From Leptobrachium leishanense (taxonomy: Eukaryota; Chordata; Amphibia; Anura; Megophryidae), in the NCBI GenBank assembly GCA_009667805.1, contig CM019072.1, forward strand, positions 41,546,654 through 41,610,653: 64,000 nt of DNA, in the 5' to 3' direction. The notes beneath the pieces were generated by a model that saw nothing but the letters and a program-made list of their open reading frames with translations, did no database searches and had not been told where the DNA came from. Below, piece by piece: positions 62,461-64,000 of this stretch (position 1 is its first letter; each line of letters opens with the position of its first letter). The position numbers and the translations under genes are program-made.

Positions 62461-62560
62461 AAAAACAACAACAATTTTTTTAGGGTGTTACCCTAGGGGG
62501 TGATGTCACCCGGTGCGGACCGCACCCCACGCCCCCCCTTGCGACGCCCCTGGCTATAGA

Positions 62561-64000
62561 CACACATTGGCCAAAGTCATGAATTAATGACAGGGTTTTG
62601 CTGTATATTATCACCAAAAGATACATGATAAATAAACTCGATAAATAAATAAACTCGAATATTAGGAAAAGAAAAAGTGCTGGGAAGAAGGTACATATAC
62701 AAACCAGAGCACATGATTTATTATAATGTATGCTACAATATAATAATAAACAAGCACAGTATGCATCATGGATACACTTAAGTGACTCATCCAGTGTTTG
62801 CTTGGCTTTTTTGCACCTCATTGGCGGATCCTGGTGTAAGCTTGAAAAAGTATATTTTTCCCAATAAGACATCATTCTGGACTTATTTGAAAGGAAGTTT
62901 TGATAAAAAAAGACCTCTCTGATCATTGACCTTCTTTCCGAATCCATAATCACACTATTAGCAAAAAAAAAAAGGTTCAACACAATTACAGGAGAAAGTA
63001 TTTACCTCCATAATAGACTTTAGGTATCAACTAGTCTAATGGTGAATAACTCCTATAAAAGCACAATAGCCTGTCTGTGTAATATGTAAACTCAATCTCT
63101 CAAACCCTTTACCATCAATACAAAGTGTTAGGAAAACAGACCCATGTCTATGCCAACAACCCTAAGACAGGCATCCACTCCCATTTTCCCACCTTGCCTA
63201 CATGGGAGCCTCACCTTTGGGACCCTGATTTCCTGTCAGAGAGAACCACAGGTGGAATGAATTACCACTGCTAAGGATCCTGGTCCTCTTTTTTAAAATG
63301 TGTGGATCCTTTCCATAAATTCCTTTGCACTGAAGTGGATTCAAGCCTGAAGATGTATCCAACTTTCTTGCCATGTATCCCAATCTGTATCCATGTCCCT
63401 GTTCCTGGAGTGCCCCATGTGCTTGTTCCTGCATTGTCAGTCAAGAGTCGGCCTTATCCCTTTTATGACAAGGCTGTCTTGTCCCTATTGTCCTTTCCTA
63501 TATCATCCATCCGCCCCTGTTGTCTAGCTCCCTACGTGTCTCAACCATCCTCCGTGTACCCAGACCACTCCTTGCCCTTTTCCAATCTTGCCATTATTTC
63601 CTTGGTTTTCCAACTCTGTATTTGACCCTGTGTATCTAAAAACCACTTGGATTTACCCCACTCTACAGTCTGTAGTGAAGTCAATCCTGTGCGTACTTGG
63701 CTCATGGCCACAACTCTGTGGATTGATCCTGACGCAAAGACACACAAGGATTCTCCTTTCACATTGAAAGAAAGGACTGATATTCACTTGAGTACTAGTT
63801 TTCCAAAGTAAAGGACATACTGTATATAAAACAGAAGCGGTCTTTCTGATCTCTGTCACAAGGAATACATCTAGTGGCATACACATTTCATATTTCGAGT
63901 AGACTTGGTTATTTGTGACAAATTGCAGATTTAGGACATCCAGTATAACTATCGTAGCATAAGATAGAAACCTTTCTATGAGCATTTAAGTTACTTATGC
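62561..64000. other. No recognised gene or repeat
   Basis: No terminal repeats, tandem repeats or conserved protein motifs seen. The longest minus-strand frame (62480-62983) starts inside the sequence at 62983, runs into the hAT terminus and is not credible as a gene. Confidence 0.3.

Larger units (their letters stand above)
61584..62552. mobile_element. hAT element containing family B and LINE fragments
   Basis: 969 bp. Left end CAGTGACGTCACTGGGGTTG; right end reversed CAGGGGCGTCGCAAGGG. TSD GCTATAGG (61576-61583) and GCTATAGA (62553-62560), 7 of 8. Contains one 55-bp satellite unit (about 61712-61770), an inverted family B fragment (61776-62350) and a LINE 3' UTR fragment (62395-62460). 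No transposase. Confidence 0.85.

Noticed and set aside
62480..62983. 167-codon minus-strand frame
   Set aside because: Low-complexity hydrophobic translation of AT-rich DNA that runs into a hAT terminus; no domain recognised.
1..64000. tRNA, rRNA, snRNA or microRNA genes
   Set aside because: I looked for conserved tRNA B-box-like and 5S/U-snRNA hallmarks and saw none; hairpins present are explained as foldback elements.

Overview
The window looks like intergenic or deep intronic DNA from a vertebrate with a large, transposon-rich genome, most likely a frog. I found no convincing host protein-coding gene, tRNA, rRNA or snRNA. Amphibian origin is inferred from the mixture present: L1/Tx1-like, L2-like and CR1/Rex1-like LINEs, a Mag-type Ty3/Gypsy element, solo LTRs, Tc1 elements with about 200-bp inverted repeats, many non-autonomous hAT elements, Harbinger-like and TTAA-type MITEs, and repeats with a GAAACGCGT core. 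Another vertebrate is not excluded. All assignments rest on reading motifs, termini and target-site duplications (TSDs) by eye; no database was searched.

Layout. 0.5-4.6 kb: a decayed L1 carrying a TA-flanked MITE and an internally deleted Mag/Gypsy element that split the motif QTGF of the L1 reverse transcriptase. 5.7-8.3 kb: a 5'-truncated LINE and a minus-strand L1 3' end with a 16-bp TSD. 9-14 kb: palindromic MITEs, a hAT element with a 55-bp internal satellite, and a second LINE copy with a readable YADD reverse transcriptase. 14.8-19.1 kb: one Harbinger-like element split into three pieces by two hAT elements, one of which holds an L2 fragment. 19.3-22.5 kb: an L1 3' end and a dead Tc1. 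22.5-27.0 kb: a 1.7-kb, 54-bp minisatellite inside a palindromic element, and a 60-bp minisatellite with a 120-bp higher-order period.

28-34 kb: a TTAA-type MITE, an AT-rich conserved-element candidate, and a 4.1-kb LTR retrotransposon whose only visible protein is a broken coiled-coil frame. 34-42 kb: an unclassified three-copy repeat, a 2.75-kb hAT element with nesting three deep, and a local duplication of a TTAA-type MITE end. 42-51 kb: CAGGGTTATTC-family elements, more Harbinger-like copies, a 322-bp near-perfect foldback, and two solo LTRs, each with a perfect 5-bp TSD. 52.8-54.4 kb: a Tc1 element with an uninterrupted 346-residue DD34E transposase, the only intact-looking gene here. 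55-62.6 kb: nested MITEs, a hAT element inserted across the terminus of another element, and a last hAT element. 62.6-64 kb: nothing recognised.

The elements do not act together as a pathway. Their interest is stratigraphic (who inserted into whom, provable from TSDs), structural (satellites growing inside transposons, foldbacks) and in two proteins: the intact Tc1 transposase and the coiled-coil frame of the LTR element.
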